From assembly GCF_020164485.1 (NCBI RefSeq), contig NZ_JAIQZA010000011.1, positions 1-64,000 of the forward strand: a stretch of DNA of 64,000 nucleotides. Reading direction: 5' to 3'. This DNA is from Salegentibacter tibetensis (GTDB lineage Bacteria; Bacteroidota; Bacteroidia; Flavobacteriales; Flavobacteriaceae). The notes beneath the pieces were generated by a model that had not been told where the DNA came from, made no database searches, and saw only the letters and a program-made list of their open reading frames with translations. Below, piece by piece: positions 47,601 through 55,329 of this stretch (position 1 is its first letter; each line of letters starts with the position of its first letter). Made by a program: the position numbers and the translations under genes.

Positions 47601-48783
47601 CATCAATTCCAAAAGGGTTAAAATCGTTATTTGCATTATCGGGAAAACTTCCACCCGGCTGATTAAAAAATCCGGCTGGAATATTATCCAGGCCTACGTT
47701 CCCAGGCACATTGCTTTCTCCCAGATCCTGAATAGCGACAATATTCCTGGTATCGGTAAGGTTTTGAACATTATTTGTACGGTTGGTCACCCATACCTGA
47801 ACCCTTTGAATCTGAATATTAGAATTGATAAAGGGATACTCCTTAAGGGCATCATCATAATTATCCCTAAAATAATGCGAAAGAAAAAAGTGCCTATCCT
47901 GGTCGTAATCCAAAGCAAACTTTTCAAACTCCTCTACAGTAGAGCCACCTTCCACATTTACCGTGCGCCGCTCAGATTTTTGTTCAGAAAAAACCCCGGT
48001 TATTCGGGTTTTCCCAAATTGCAATTCGGTTTTAAAACCGAATAGACTTTGTGCGCCTTGCATCAGCGCATTATTAAGCGGCATATTCACATTACCTACT
48101 TCAATCTTACGTATAATATCATCTTCAGTAGGCGTGTATTCCAGTTTTAACTGATTTTGAAAATCAAAAGTTGACTGGGTATCGTAATTAGCGGTAATTT
48201 GCAAACGCTCCCCTATTTGCCCGAGGAGACTAAGGCTTATACGCTGGTCAAAATCAAAGGTGAGATTTCGTCTGTTTCTTGGTGAAAATGCAGGATTATC
48301 CTGTTTAGTGTAAAGCAAGCCCAAATCCATCTCTACCGTTCCCTGCGGAACAATATTAATTTCTGAGCCTCCAAAAATGCTTTCAAAGAAATTATTATTT
48401 ACATAAAAATCGGGAAGCAAATCCCGCTGAATTTCTTCTGTCCCCTCTTTTCGGCCAGCCTGCGCATCAGCTTTCAACTTAAAATAATTGCGCATTTCTT
48501 CGTCTAAAACCAGGTTTTCGAACTCTTCAGGTGTTAAAATTAAAGGTATGGAAAGGTCTAAATCCCCTAATTTTTCACGGTAAAAATATCGGTTTAGTAC
48601 AGGGTCGTATTCGTAAAAGGAAGAAATGAGCTGAGAATCTGGTAGGGAAATTTCACCCAAAGCATACCCGGTTGCGGTGGTATCCTGGGGGGTTTCTTGT
48701 GCAGTGGAACTCAATGAAATCATCAAAGACAACAACAAGCTGAGCTTAACCGAAGTTGACAATTTCCAGTAATTGTGCCTCAA
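41605..48783 (-). CDS. sprA: SprA, outer-membrane translocon of the type IX secretion system
   Basis: At 2392 aa this is by far the largest protein here and fits SprA (also called Sov), the giant barrel through which T9SS cargo with C-terminal sorting signals crosses the outer membrane. A signal peptide ends in SSTAQ, followed by PDSQLISSFYEYDPVLNRYFYREKLGDLDLSIPLILTPEEF. The body has many family landmarks, for example LEYTPTEDDIIRKIEVGNVNMPLNNALMQGAQSLFGFKTELQFGKT split over the plug region, the AYLQPGAPAINDFQGEATTYIDDFE block, and a C-terminal strand GITLRYNFGN. No ATG is available before the signal peptide, so the start is TTG at 48783, four bases after ruvA. SprA is required for gliding and adhesin export in flavobacteria. 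Confidence 0.94.
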   Translation of the reverse strand: MRHNYWKLSTSVKLSLLLSLMISLSSTAQETPQDTTATGYALGEISLPDSQLISSFYEYDPVLNRYFYREKLGDLDLSIPLILTPEEFENLVLDEEMRNYFKLKADAQAGRKEGTEEIQRDLLPDFYVNNNFFESIFGGSEINIVPQGTVEMDLGLLYTKQDNPAFSPRNRRNLTFDFDQRISLSLLGQIGERLQITANYDTQSTFDFQNQLKLEYTPTEDDIIRKIEVGNVNMPLNNALMQGAQSLFGFKTELQFGKTRITGVFSEQKSERRTVNVEGGSTVEEFEKFALDYDQDRHFFLSHYFRDNYDDALKEYPFINSNIQIQRVQVWVTNRTNNVQNLTDTRNIVAIQDLGESNVPGNVGLDNIPAGFFNQPGGSFPDNANNDFNPFGIDGTVESVLTSAIRDVATVDNGFGGVQVSEGLDYVKLENARQLQPNEYTLNTQLGYISLNQRLSNDEILAIAFQYTANGEVYQVGEFANDGVNATGDNNPVQNPNQNPNGEPGTNQRVNQNLVVKMLKSTITNVDEPVWDLMMKNIYSLGAYQLEREDFRMNILYTDPQPLNYIKPAGDGSVPLPEDVRETPLLRVFNLDKLNNNNDPINGGDGFFDYVPGLTIDPQNGNIIFTTVEPFGKHLFEELDNSPNTGTEDYNNTETWNANQQKYVFRSLYRTTKTQAEQEDADKNKFQLKGRYKSGEVEGIPIGFNLPPGSVTVTAGGRLLQEGVDYVVNYELGRVQILDEALLASDIPIQVNTENNALFGQQTKRFTGLNVEHLFNENFLVGATFLNLRERPLTQKANYSYEPINNSIFGFNVNYSTEVPLFTRLVNKLPNIDTDVPSNFSVTGEFAYLQPGAPAINDFQGEATTYIDDFEAAQTTIDISAPLSWELSSVPLGFGGELANGDIKVGQRRAKMAWYTIDPVFYSNNRPDGISDNDISTYATRRVALSEIFPNIDVVQGQPQVVYTMDVSYFPEERGPYNFNPSATDGTLPNPSQNFGGIMRGINTTNFEQSNVEFIEFWVMDPYIYSENIGHSAGTINFNLGNISEDVVKDGRKQYENGLPRTGGTENTIETQLARVPADQSLIYAFDSEGDERRNQDVGYDGLSDAQEALKFPEFANFPDPAADNYEYFLNTTGDIVTRYKNYNGVDGNSPPEVGDTNRGNTTLPTAEDVNRDNTMNTIDSYFEYEIPFFPGMGIENNQYITDEKELTTTLRNGNELPVRWLQFKIPIYEPTDSKGGIADYRSIRFMRMFLSGFQEETLLRFGTMELVRGDYRRYNRGLRDRNILPENQNTLFEVSAVNIEENENRQPVPYVLPPGVIREELFENNTNIRQNEQSLSLRVCDLEPQDARAVYKNFQIDMRQYKKLKMFLHAESLPNRTPLKEGQLIAFLRIGTDFTDNYYQVEVPLSPTAFGAMTAEDIWPAVNRMELPLELLQRIKTSVLGDPALNSGELNFFTENLDRIDEEESYEMGQLRLGIKGNPSFGNVRVLMLGLKNGTPTNGVQDLCGEVWFNELRLSDLDNEGGWASIINMDTNLADFASVAATGRKSTVGFGTLEQGPNQRSRENSQQYDVVTNINAGQLLPEKWGVKIPFNYSRGEELITPKFDQEFLDLELETRLADIVDPTERDRVKRQSQSYTKRQSVNIIGLRKERTGEAKPMPYDIENFAFTSSYNQVDHRDFEIEESLNQNVRAGATYEFNFEPKQVEPFKNIAALDSSDYYSLVKDFNVNLLPSNINASSTILRQYNEQKFRSLELSDDDLGIPTLYQRNYMFNWEYGINYNLTNSLNFSFNASNNRIVRNYIDEDGFPNNEIGVWDNFFSIGAPDLHFQNLQVNYDIPFDKIPVLEFINATYSYTGDFQWQRGSRIYENLEGIPDIGNSVQNSSSHQINASLDMQSLYSYLGLEKKEGRAGQTMKQRSAGVPTLDGTPQDEQRTQNAEVVEKTSKSFNTFVDFVTILSRLQINYRQNEGTFLPGYTPSVGFMGTLQPSTAFTFGWQDEVRYTAARRGWLTTFQNFNQQYSTLKNEQLDVQASLDIIPDLTVDISANRNYSESFSENFRVNPITMEYISLTPYNYGNFNISTILIKTAFNQSDEQSSETFESFRESRLEIARRIARERGMNPNDVDEEGYPAGIGKTNQAVLLPAFVSAYGGNDPENIKLGAFRDMPLPNWNMKYTGLMRIGWFKDKFRRISINHGYQSNYTINQFQTNLDYDPENEFETNQAGDFKNPMLYSNIVLTELFTPLFRLDLETKNAIQLLAEIRKDRMLSLSFDNNLLTETTGNEYILGAGYRIRDLRIATGLGGTNRILSSDLNFKADVSFRRNKSIIRYLDLETSQVIAGQDIWRINFTTDYAISSNLTAIFYYEHNFSEYAVSTAFPQTTIRSGITLRYNFGN

Positions 48784-48787
48784 TTCT

Positions 48788-49369
48788 TTACAAATTTTTA
48801 AGAGCCATTTTTATAGTAGATTCTACAGTAGGGCTAGTCGAATCTTTCATTATTTTATCTACTACCCTTGTAGCCTGCTTTCTTGCGAAGCCGAGAGTCT
48901 CTAATGCAGATAACGCTTCTTCCTTTATTGTATTGTCCTGAGGAACAAAAACTTCATTTTCTCCATAAACTTTCAATATTTTATCTTTTAAGTCTAAAAT
49001 TACCCGCTGTGCAGTTTTAGCTCCAATTCCCTTAACACTTTGTATCGTAGGTACATCGGCATTTGCAATGGCTTCTTTTACCTGGTTGGGTTCTAAAGAA
49101 GATAACATTGTTCTTGCAGTGCTGGTTCCCACCCCCGAAACCGAAATTAACAACCTGAAAATATCGCGTTCTGATTTTTGATAAAAACCATAAAGCGTAT
49201 GGGAATCCTCCTTTACGTGCAAATGGGTATAAATACTTATATTTTCTGAATCTGGAATTAGAGAAAAAGTGTGCAGGGAAATATGCACCATATACCCAAC
49301 ACCATTGCAGGCGATTACTAAGTATGTAGGATTCTTCTCAATTAATTGCCCCTTAAGATGATGAATCAT
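48788..49369 (-). CDS. ruvA: Holliday junction branch migration protein RuvA
   Basis: RuvA tetramers bind the four-way DNA junction and load the RuvB motor. The 193-aa protein shows the OB-fold start IHHLKGQLIEKNPTYLVIACNGVGYMV, the helix-hairpin-helix pair (SGVGTSTARTMLSSL and KGIGAKTAQRVILDLKDK) and the C-terminal domain (ALETLGFARKQATRVVDKIM) that contacts RuvB. ruvB lies 11 kb away, not adjacent. sprA follows after four bases, an arrangement that ties repair and secretion genes in one transcript. Confidence 0.95.
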   Translation of the reverse strand: MIHHLKGQLIEKNPTYLVIACNGVGYMVHISLHTFSLIPDSENISIYTHLHVKEDSHTLYGFYQKSERDIFRLLISVSGVGTSTARTMLSSLEPNQVKEAIANADVPTIQSVKGIGAKTAQRVILDLKDKILKVYGENEVFVPQDNTIKEEALSALETLGFARKQATRVVDKIMKDSTSPTVESTIKMALKNL

Positions 49370-49389
49370 AAATTTTAAACTTAACGGGC

Positions 49390-49397
49390 CAAATGTA
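49390..49397 (-). promoter_or_regulatory. Candidate promoter of the ruvA-sprA operon
   Basis: TACATTTG on the minus strand matches TAnnTTTG, 20 bases before the ruvA ATG. A TTCG at 49416-49419 is 18 bases upstream and may be a degenerate -33 element; it overlaps the terminator stem. Confidence 0.45.
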
Positions 49398-49406
49398 GTA
49401 AAATAA

Positions 49407-49440
49407 AGTTAAGCCCGAAATCTTTAACCCGGGCTTAACT
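49407..49440 (-). terminator. Rho-independent terminator after the malic enzyme gene
   Basis: AGTTAAGCCCG (49407-49417) pairs with CGGGCTTAACT (49430-49440), an 11-bp perfect stem with a 12-base loop, followed on the minus strand by TTTATTTTA. Confidence 0.85.
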
Positions 49441-49547
49441 ACTGTATTTCCACCTTATTTTACTCGATAATCGAGATTCAAATAATTTCTGGCTTACCTC
49501 AAAATTGAAATATTATTTCTTATGAATGTATCTTGGGCTTAGGTAGT

Positions 49548-51833
49548 TTACTTCTTTTGCTTTTTTTCTTTTTCCTGGGCGTCTACCACAGTTACCGCCG
49601 TCATATTCACAATTTCTTCTACACTTGCTCCAAGCTGAAGAATATGTACCGGCCGGCGCATTCCCATCATAATAGGACCAATAGAATCTACATTGTTCAG
49701 CTCCTTAATAAGTTTATAAGTACTGTTGGCAGAATCAAGGTTAGGGTAAATTAAAGTATTTACCTTTTTACCGGCCAGTTTTGAAAATGGAAATTTATTC
49801 TGAAGCATTTCGCGGTTTAGGGCAAAATCTGCCTGTAACTCCCCATCTACGTTTAAATCTGGATGGTTACGATGTAGATAAGAAACCGCATCTTTCACCT
49901 TTATGGCGCGAGGATCTTTAGACGATCCAAAGTTGGCATAGGACATCATCGCAATTACCGGTTCCAAACCAAAGAGCTTCACTGTTCTTGCCGTCATTTG
50001 CGCGATTTTAGCAAGATCTTTTGCCGGCGGATCTATATTGATTGAAGTATCACTAATAAACAATGGCCCTCTAGAAGTATTCATAAGGTTTGTGGCCGCT
50101 ACACGGGTTACTCCGGTTGCCATTCCAATAAGTTCCAGCATTGGTTTTACCACCGCTGGATAGGCTCTTGAATAACCAGAAAGCAAGCCATCGGCATCGC
50201 CTTCGTTAACCATCATCGCAGCAAAATAATTGCGTTCACGCATCAGCTTTTCAGCATCATAAAGCGTAACACCACTACGATTTCTTGTTTTCCAGTATAC
50301 CTGAGCGTAAGCTTTTCTATGTTCTTCTTCCTCATCAGATTTCGGATCGATAATGGCTACATCTTCATTAAAATCTATTTCTGCCATTAACTCCTTAATC
50401 ACTTCCCGTCGACCTAACAAAATTGGAATTGCGACACCCTCATCATGCGCAATTTGCGCAGCTTTAAGAACATCGAGATGATCTGCTTCTGCAAAAACAA
50501 CTCGTTTAGGATTCATTTTTGCGCGGTTAAGCAACAGTCTGGTAATCTTATTATCACTGCCCATTCTTTCAAGCAGCTCTTCTTCGTATTTCTCCCAATC
50601 CTGAATTGGTTGTCTTGCCACCCCGCTTTCCATAGCAGCTTTAGCTACAGCCGGAGGCACTTTGGCAATTAAGCGGGGATCAAAAGGTTTAGGTATAATA
50701 TAATCTGAACCAAAGTTAAGCCTGGTTTCTCCATAAGCGATATTTACCTGTTCAGGCACCGGTTCTTTGGCCATTTCGGCCAGGGCTTTTACCGCAGCCA
50801 TTTTCATCTCTTCGTTAATTTTTGTAGCTCTAACATCTAAAGCACCACGGAAAATAAATGGGAATCCAAGTACATTGTTCACCTGGTTAGGATGGTCACT
50901 TCTTCCTGTGGCCATAATCACATCCTTTCTGGTATCCATTGCCAGTTGATAATCGATCTCTGGATTTGGATTCGCCATCGCAAAAACGATAGGGCGCTTC
51001 GCCATACTTTTCAGCATTTCGGGAGAAACAATATCGGCTATAGAGAGGCCTACAAAAACATCGGCGTCCTTCATAGCCTCCTCCAGGGTGTCTATTTTTC
51101 TGGAAGTAGCAAACTCTACTTTCTCTCCAGAAAGGTTTGGACGATCTTTTCTAATTACGCCTTTACTATCTGTCATCACAATATTTTCTGCCTTTGCACC
51201 AAAAGCTTTATAGAGTTTGGTACAGGAAACCGCGGCGGCACCTGCGCCGCTTACTACGATTTTCACCTTAGACATTTTCTTTTTGGCGAGCTCTAATGCA
51301 TTTAACAAAGCAGCGGCAGAAATAATCGCCGTACCGTGCTGGTCATCGTGCATTACCGGAATATCCAGTTCTGCTTTTAATCGCTGTTCGATTTCAAAAG
51401 CTTCAGGAGCCTTAATATCTTCAAGGTTAATTCCTCCAAAAGTTGGAGCAATGTTTTTTACGGTTTCAATGAATTTATCTACATCTTTGGTATCTACTTC
51501 AATATCAAAAACATCTATATCGGCGAAAATCTTAAAAAGTAAACCTTTTCCTTCCATCACCGGTTTAGATGCTTCAGGACCTATATCACCAAGGCCTAAA
51601 ACTGCGGTTCCATTAGATATAACTGCAACAAGATTTCCTTTGGTAGTATATTTATAAGCATTTTCTTTATCTTTTTCTATCTCCAGACAAGGTTCTGCCA
51701 CCCCGGGAGAGTATGCCAGGGAAAGATCCCTTTGCGTCGAATATTTTTTGGTAGGTACCACCTCTATTTTTCCAGGCTTGGGTTTGGCGTGATAAACCAG
51801 TGCTTCTCTTCTTTTTCTAGGATTATTGCTCAT
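49548..51833 (-). CDS. maeB: NADP-dependent malic enzyme, MaeB type with phosphotransacetylase-like domain
   Basis: MaeB oxidatively decarboxylates malate to pyruvate, producing NADPH. The 761-aa protein has the malic enzyme domain in the first 410 residues: YSPGVAEPCLEI, the DDQHGTA metal-site motif and the dinucleotide fold VVSGAGAAAVSC. Residues 430-761 resemble phosphate acetyltransferase (VFAEADHLDVLKAAQ...DGLLSGYSRAYP) and act as a regulatory domain sensing acetyl-CoA in studied relatives. Length is normal for the MaeB hybrid. It is a single-gene transcript. Confidence 0.95.
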   Translation of the reverse strand: MSNNPRKRREALVYHAKPKPGKIEVVPTKKYSTQRDLSLAYSPGVAEPCLEIEKDKENAYKYTTKGNLVAVISNGTAVLGLGDIGPEASKPVMEGKGLLFKIFADIDVFDIEVDTKDVDKFIETVKNIAPTFGGINLEDIKAPEAFEIEQRLKAELDIPVMHDDQHGTAIISAAALLNALELAKKKMSKVKIVVSGAGAAAVSCTKLYKAFGAKAENIVMTDSKGVIRKDRPNLSGEKVEFATSRKIDTLEEAMKDADVFVGLSIADIVSPEMLKSMAKRPIVFAMANPNPEIDYQLAMDTRKDVIMATGRSDHPNQVNNVLGFPFIFRGALDVRATKINEEMKMAAVKALAEMAKEPVPEQVNIAYGETRLNFGSDYIIPKPFDPRLIAKVPPAVAKAAMESGVARQPIQDWEKYEEELLERMGSDNKITRLLLNRAKMNPKRVVFAEADHLDVLKAAQIAHDEGVAIPILLGRREVIKELMAEIDFNEDVAIIDPKSDEEEEHRKAYAQVYWKTRNRSGVTLYDAEKLMRERNYFAAMMVNEGDADGLLSGYSRAYPAVVKPMLELIGMATGVTRVAATNLMNTSRGPLFISDTSINIDPPAKDLAKIAQMTARTVKLFGLEPVIAMMSYANFGSSKDPRAIKVKDAVSYLHRNHPDLNVDGELQADFALNREMLQNKFPFSKLAGKKVNTLIYPNLDSANSTYKLIKELNNVDSIGPIMMGMRRPVHILQLGASVEEIVNMTAVTVVDAQEKEKKQKK

Positions 51834-51855
51834 AATTTATTTTTTCTACTAACTA

Positions 51856-51863
51856 CAAAGGTA
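51856..51863 (-). promoter_or_regulatory. Candidate -7 box for maeB
   Basis: TACCTTTG on the minus strand matches TAnnTTTG, 22 bases before the maeB ATG. No clear -33 partner. The rest of the 51834-52045 gap is AT-rich with an imperfect palindrome near 51984-52004. Confidence 0.45.
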
Positions 51864-52045
51864 GCAAGCTTAGCTGCAATATTGAACTTCTGCGGATAAA
51901 AGAAAACTTAAAACTCAGAAAATTGAAAGAATATTTCTCTAAGGAAATATTTATGAACATTTAATAATCAGATAACTGCTTTATTTTAAATCATGTGATT
52001 AAAATCTAAATTTTACATCACTTAACTTAATTTTTGATTTAAATA

Positions 52046-52975
52046 TTAGCCTTTAAGGAATTCAATATTTCTCTTTAGACCTTCAAATTTTGTCCTTTTT
52101 ACTGCAGATTTTCTGAAGATTTCATTAAAAGTTTCTTTGGTAAGCTCTTCCCAACCCTGTTTATCCTTTTCCAGCAATTCGGGATGCGGGTTAAATAATG
52201 GCTCATTATGCGGTTTTGAAAACCGGTTCCAGGGACAAACATCCTGACAAATATCGCAGCCAAACATCCAGTCTTCAAACTGGTTCTTATAGGAATTGGG
52301 CAATTCATCTTTTAACTCTATCGTAAAATACGAAATGCATTTGCTGCCATCTACCTTGTAGGGCTCTACAATAGCATCAGTTGGGCAGGCATCTATGCAG
52401 GCGGTGCAACTTCCGCAGTGATCGGTAACCGGGGTGTCGTATTCCAGATCCAGGTCTACGATCAATTCTGCGATAAAATAAAAAGAACCGGTTTGCTTAG
52501 AAAGTAAATTGGAGTGTTTCCCAATCCAGCCGAGTCCGCTTTTTGCCGCCCAGGCTTTATCCATTACCGGTGCTGAATCTACAAAGGCGCGGCCGCTAAT
52601 TTCCCCTATTTCCTCTTGCATAAACAGCAACAATTGTTTCAGTTTGCCTTTAATTACAAAATGATAATCCCTTCCGTAAGCATACTTGCTGATTTTATAG
52701 GAATCTTCGCGTTGAGTTTCTTCCGGATAATAATTCAGCAACAGTGAAATTACACTTTTCGAACCTTCTACCAGTTTGGTAGGATCCAGACGCTTATCGA
52801 AGTTGTTTTCCATCCAGCGCATTTCGCCGTGACGGTTTTTATTCAAAAATTCTTCCAGGCGTGGGGCTTCGGCTTCAAGGAATTCTGCTTTGGATATCCC
52901 GCATGAAAGAAAGCCGAGGCGTTTCGCTTCGGCTTTAATTAATGATGTATATCGCTCTTTTAGATTACTCATCAT
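52046..52975 (-). CDS. queG: Epoxyqueuosine reductase QueG
   Basis: QueG reduces epoxyqueuosine to queuosine in the wobble position of GUN-anticodon tRNAs, using cobalamin and two 4Fe-4S clusters. The 309-aa protein has the catalytic Asp134 in [20 protein letters not shown], the first cluster set Cys187/190/193 with Cys197 in [16 protein letters not shown], and the second Cys240/243/247 in [13 protein letters not shown]. It is the short form without the C-terminal HEAT-like repeats seen in some QueG proteins. The first two codons are both ATG. Confidence 0.95.
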   Translation of the reverse strand: MMSNLKERYTSLIKAEAKRLGFLSCGISKAEFLEAEAPRLEEFLNKNRHGEMRWMENNFDKRLDPTKLVEGSKSVISLLLNYYPEETQREDSYKISKYAYGRDYHFVIKGKLKQLLLFMQEEIGEISGRAFVDSAPVMDKAWAAKSGLGWIGKHSNLLSKQTGSFYFIAELIVDLDLEYDTPVTDHCGSCTACIDACPTDAIVEPYKVDGSKCISYFTIELKDELPNSYKNQFEDWMFGCDICQDVCPWNRFSKPHNEPLFNPHPELLEKDKQGWEELTKETFNEIFRKSAVKRTKFEGLKRNIEFLKG

Positions 52976-53060
52976 AGTTTTACAAAGATGCGATATTTTA
53001 AAAATTATTTATTCTACATAACAGTTATTCTTTCCGCATTTAATTAGTCTCCACCAAATA

Positions 53061-53080
53061 AAAAATATCCTCAGAGATAT
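53061..53080 (-). terminator. Weak terminator candidate after the propeller lipoprotein gene
   Basis: ATATC/GATAT form a 5-bp stem just after the stop at 53085. On the minus strand it is followed by TTTTTTATTT. The stem is short. Confidence 0.35.
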
Positions 53081-53084
53081 CACG

Positions 53085-54134
53085 CTATGAACCGAAGGGC
53101 GGATTACCTGCATTCTCTATGGTCCAGATTTCACCAGCAAGCGTTATAATATAAGCTGTATTTTTCACGAACTCCATTGAGGTTGGCCTATCCAGTTCTT
53201 CCACAATTACCCTAAAAGTACCATCATCTTCCACTTTTAGGAGTGAACCAGTGTTTGGTAATGCAGGTGAGCCTTCCATAACTTCATCCCAAATACCCTG
53301 AGAAAGAGCATATAGACTTTGTCCCCGTCCAAATTCTACGTCAACAAGTAAACGTGCCCCACTGCCAATGGTATTCACCTCTGAATCGTTTGGGCCAAAT
53401 GCCACTACCTTACCATCCTCTGGATTGTGTGGTATGGGTCCTGCCTGAGCCATATAAATTATATTTCCCGAAACATCTAGACCAGTAGGAACTATATTGC
53501 CGAATTCTTTAAGAATAGAAATATCTCCTTCTTTGGTTACCGATAGCACACGATTGTGATGGGCATCTGCTATAATGAAGCCGTCACGAAAAACTTCAAT
53601 TGAGTAGTATACTCCCATCTCGACAAAGAACTCTGTATCCGATGGGTTTGCGAGCGTAAATTCACCTAAATTGGCTATTACTGTATAGTCATTAGGTCCA
53701 TCTATACGATAAACGCCTACCTCATCATCGGTTCCGAATTGTGGGCCCACGAGTGTCACAATAGCATATGCTGTTTCACCAATAAAAGCTACATCTGTAA
53801 CTCCTCCAATTCCAATTATGGAAGGCGGCAGTCCTGTTGCATAGGTAGAAACTTCACCGGTTTTAAGATCAATACGGGCAATTTCACCTGTTGCACCTTC
53901 AGCCACAAACAAATCTCCACCCGGGCCAATAGTACTTCCGGATGAGCCTTGCAACCCAGATACAAATAGTTCTGCAGAACCTGGCTCCATTGAAATTTTG
54001 GCATCTACACCGTAAATTTCTTCCGTCTCATTCTCAGAAGTACTGCAAGCCATCAGAATAAAAAATACTGACATACAAATAGTCTTTACCAATCTCCCTG
54101 AGATTTTTTCTAATGCTTGTTTTGAATTTTTCAT
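53085..54134 (-). CDS. ScyD/ScyE-family beta-propeller lipoprotein
   Basis: A 349-aa secreted lipoprotein: the signal segment ends in FILMACS (lipid-modified Cys30). The body repeats NHL/SMP-30-like propeller blades such as GGDLFVAEGATGEIARIDLKTGEVSTYATGL, GFIIADAHHNRVLSVTKEGDISIL and NIIYMAQAGPI. It resembles the ScyD/ScyE family named after cyanobacterial scytonemin genes but found widely, with no established general function. It is the last gene of the 53-59 kb minus-strand cassette, 168 bases after the hydrolase, so it may be separately transcribed. Confidence 0.75.
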   Translation of the reverse strand: MKNSKQALEKISGRLVKTICMSVFFILMACSTSENETEEIYGVDAKISMEPGSAELFVSGLQGSSGSTIGPGGDLFVAEGATGEIARIDLKTGEVSTYATGLPPSIIGIGGVTDVAFIGETAYAIVTLVGPQFGTDDEVGVYRIDGPNDYTVIANLGEFTLANPSDTEFFVEMGVYYSIEVFRDGFIIADAHHNRVLSVTKEGDISILKEFGNIVPTGLDVSGNIIYMAQAGPIPHNPEDGKVVAFGPNDSEVNTIGSGARLLVDVEFGRGQSLYALSQGIWDEVMEGSPALPNTGSLLKVEDDGTFRVIVEELDRPTSMEFVKNTAYIITLAGEIWTIENAGNPPFGS

Positions 54135-54302
54135 AATATATAGATTTAAATGTTTATCTGGTTTATGGAAATTCTCAAATAAAATGAGATCTCCTCTATC
54201 AATTATTAAGTTTAATCATTAAGAGGAACAAAATATTTTTAAGGCTTTGCTATTGAAGTCTCAAAAAATTTTCATTCCTAAATTCAGGAGACTTACATAA
54301 CT

Positions 54303-55238
54303 TTATTCCTGTGCAGCCAGAAATCCCAGAACCACATTGTTGAATTCCTCTGGATTTTCCAATTGTAATCCATGCGACGTATCTGAAAGGGAGGAAACTT
54401 TAATATTTGGCAAAAGACTATGTATGGTATCCACTATTTTTTTGAAAAATTTAGGAGAGTCTTCACCATAAACCATCAAAATCGGCATTTCCATTTGAGC
54501 AACCTCCTCCCCATTTATTGCCGTAATAGAATCTGTACGCAACAGACCTTCAATTTCTGTAGTATTCTGAAGCCAAATATCCCTTATATCCTGGGGCATA
54601 AGATTGTAATAAGTGGAATCCCCCATAACTCCGTTTACAAAAAACCGGACTCCATCTTCGGGTTTGTTTTCAGCAAAACTTTTGGCTGCGGGCGCCAAGG
54701 ATTGTTCATTAAACCTAGCCACTAAGGAATCCCCCTCAGGATCACCCATAATTAATACAGTTGCAGGCGGCTCACCCAATACAAGCGATTTTACTAAGTC
54801 AGGATTATCGATAGCAGTTTTTAAAGCCGTATAGCCACCCCAGGAATGGCCAACCAAATGGGATGGCCCTAAATCCAGGGTAGTAATGAGCTGAGCGAGA
54901 TCATCGGCATGCTTCCCGGCGGAATAATCAAGAGAATCTGCCAACCGCTGGGAATTAGGCCATGCGTAGCGGCGACTGTATGCAATTACCCGGTAGCTAC
55001 TTGCAAAGGTGTCAATTTGCGTTTCCCATGCCCGGTAATCACCTATACTGCCATGTATAAAAACAACAGGATCACCTTTCCCAACATCCAAATAATGCAG
55101 GGTATCTCCTTCAATCGTAATTGATTTAAGTTCATGACTATTGGTTTCATTCTGAACTTCTTTTTTTGAATGTTCAGAATCCCGACACCCCATGAAGCAT
55201 ATCAATAGAATAATAAAGTAAGGTGCTATTCTTTTCAT
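54303..55238 (-). CDS. Alpha/beta-fold hydrolase lipoprotein
   Basis: A 311-aa secreted lipoprotein with a lipobox ending LICFMGC (Cys18). The hydrolase core follows: oxyanion hole in VVFIHGSIGDYRAW, nucleophile Ser132 in VGHSWGGYTAL, Asp260 in MVYGEDSP and His289 in SDTSHGLQLENPEEF, so the triad looks complete. The substrate is unknown. It is probably an outer-membrane- or periplasm-anchored esterase or epoxide-hydrolase-like enzyme acting with the neighbouring secreted proteins. Two inverted repeats follow the gene (about 54190-54227 and 54256-54294), either of which could stop transcription. Confidence 0.85.
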   Translation of the reverse strand: MKRIAPYFIILLICFMGCRDSEHSKKEVQNETNSHELKSITIEGDTLHYLDVGKGDPVVFIHGSIGDYRAWETQIDTFASSYRVIAYSRRYAWPNSQRLADSLDYSAGKHADDLAQLITTLDLGPSHLVGHSWGGYTALKTAIDNPDLVKSLVLGEPPATVLIMGDPEGDSLVARFNEQSLAPAAKSFAENKPEDGVRFFVNGVMGDSTYYNLMPQDIRDIWLQNTTEIEGLLRTDSITAINGEEVAQMEMPILMVYGEDSPKFFKKIVDTIHSLLPNIKVSSLSDTSHGLQLENPEEFNNVVLGFLAAQE

Positions 55239-55329
55239 CTTAATTGGTTTTATTCCTTTTCAAACTTTAAATTATTAGAGATGTGTTTTCCCCTCCCTGC
55301 AGCTCAATTTATGGGACTATAAAAATTTT

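Noticed and set aside
51984-52004. Imperfect AT-rich palindrome after queG
   Set aside because: The stem is short and mismatched with no T-run; it could arise by chance in AT-rich DNA.
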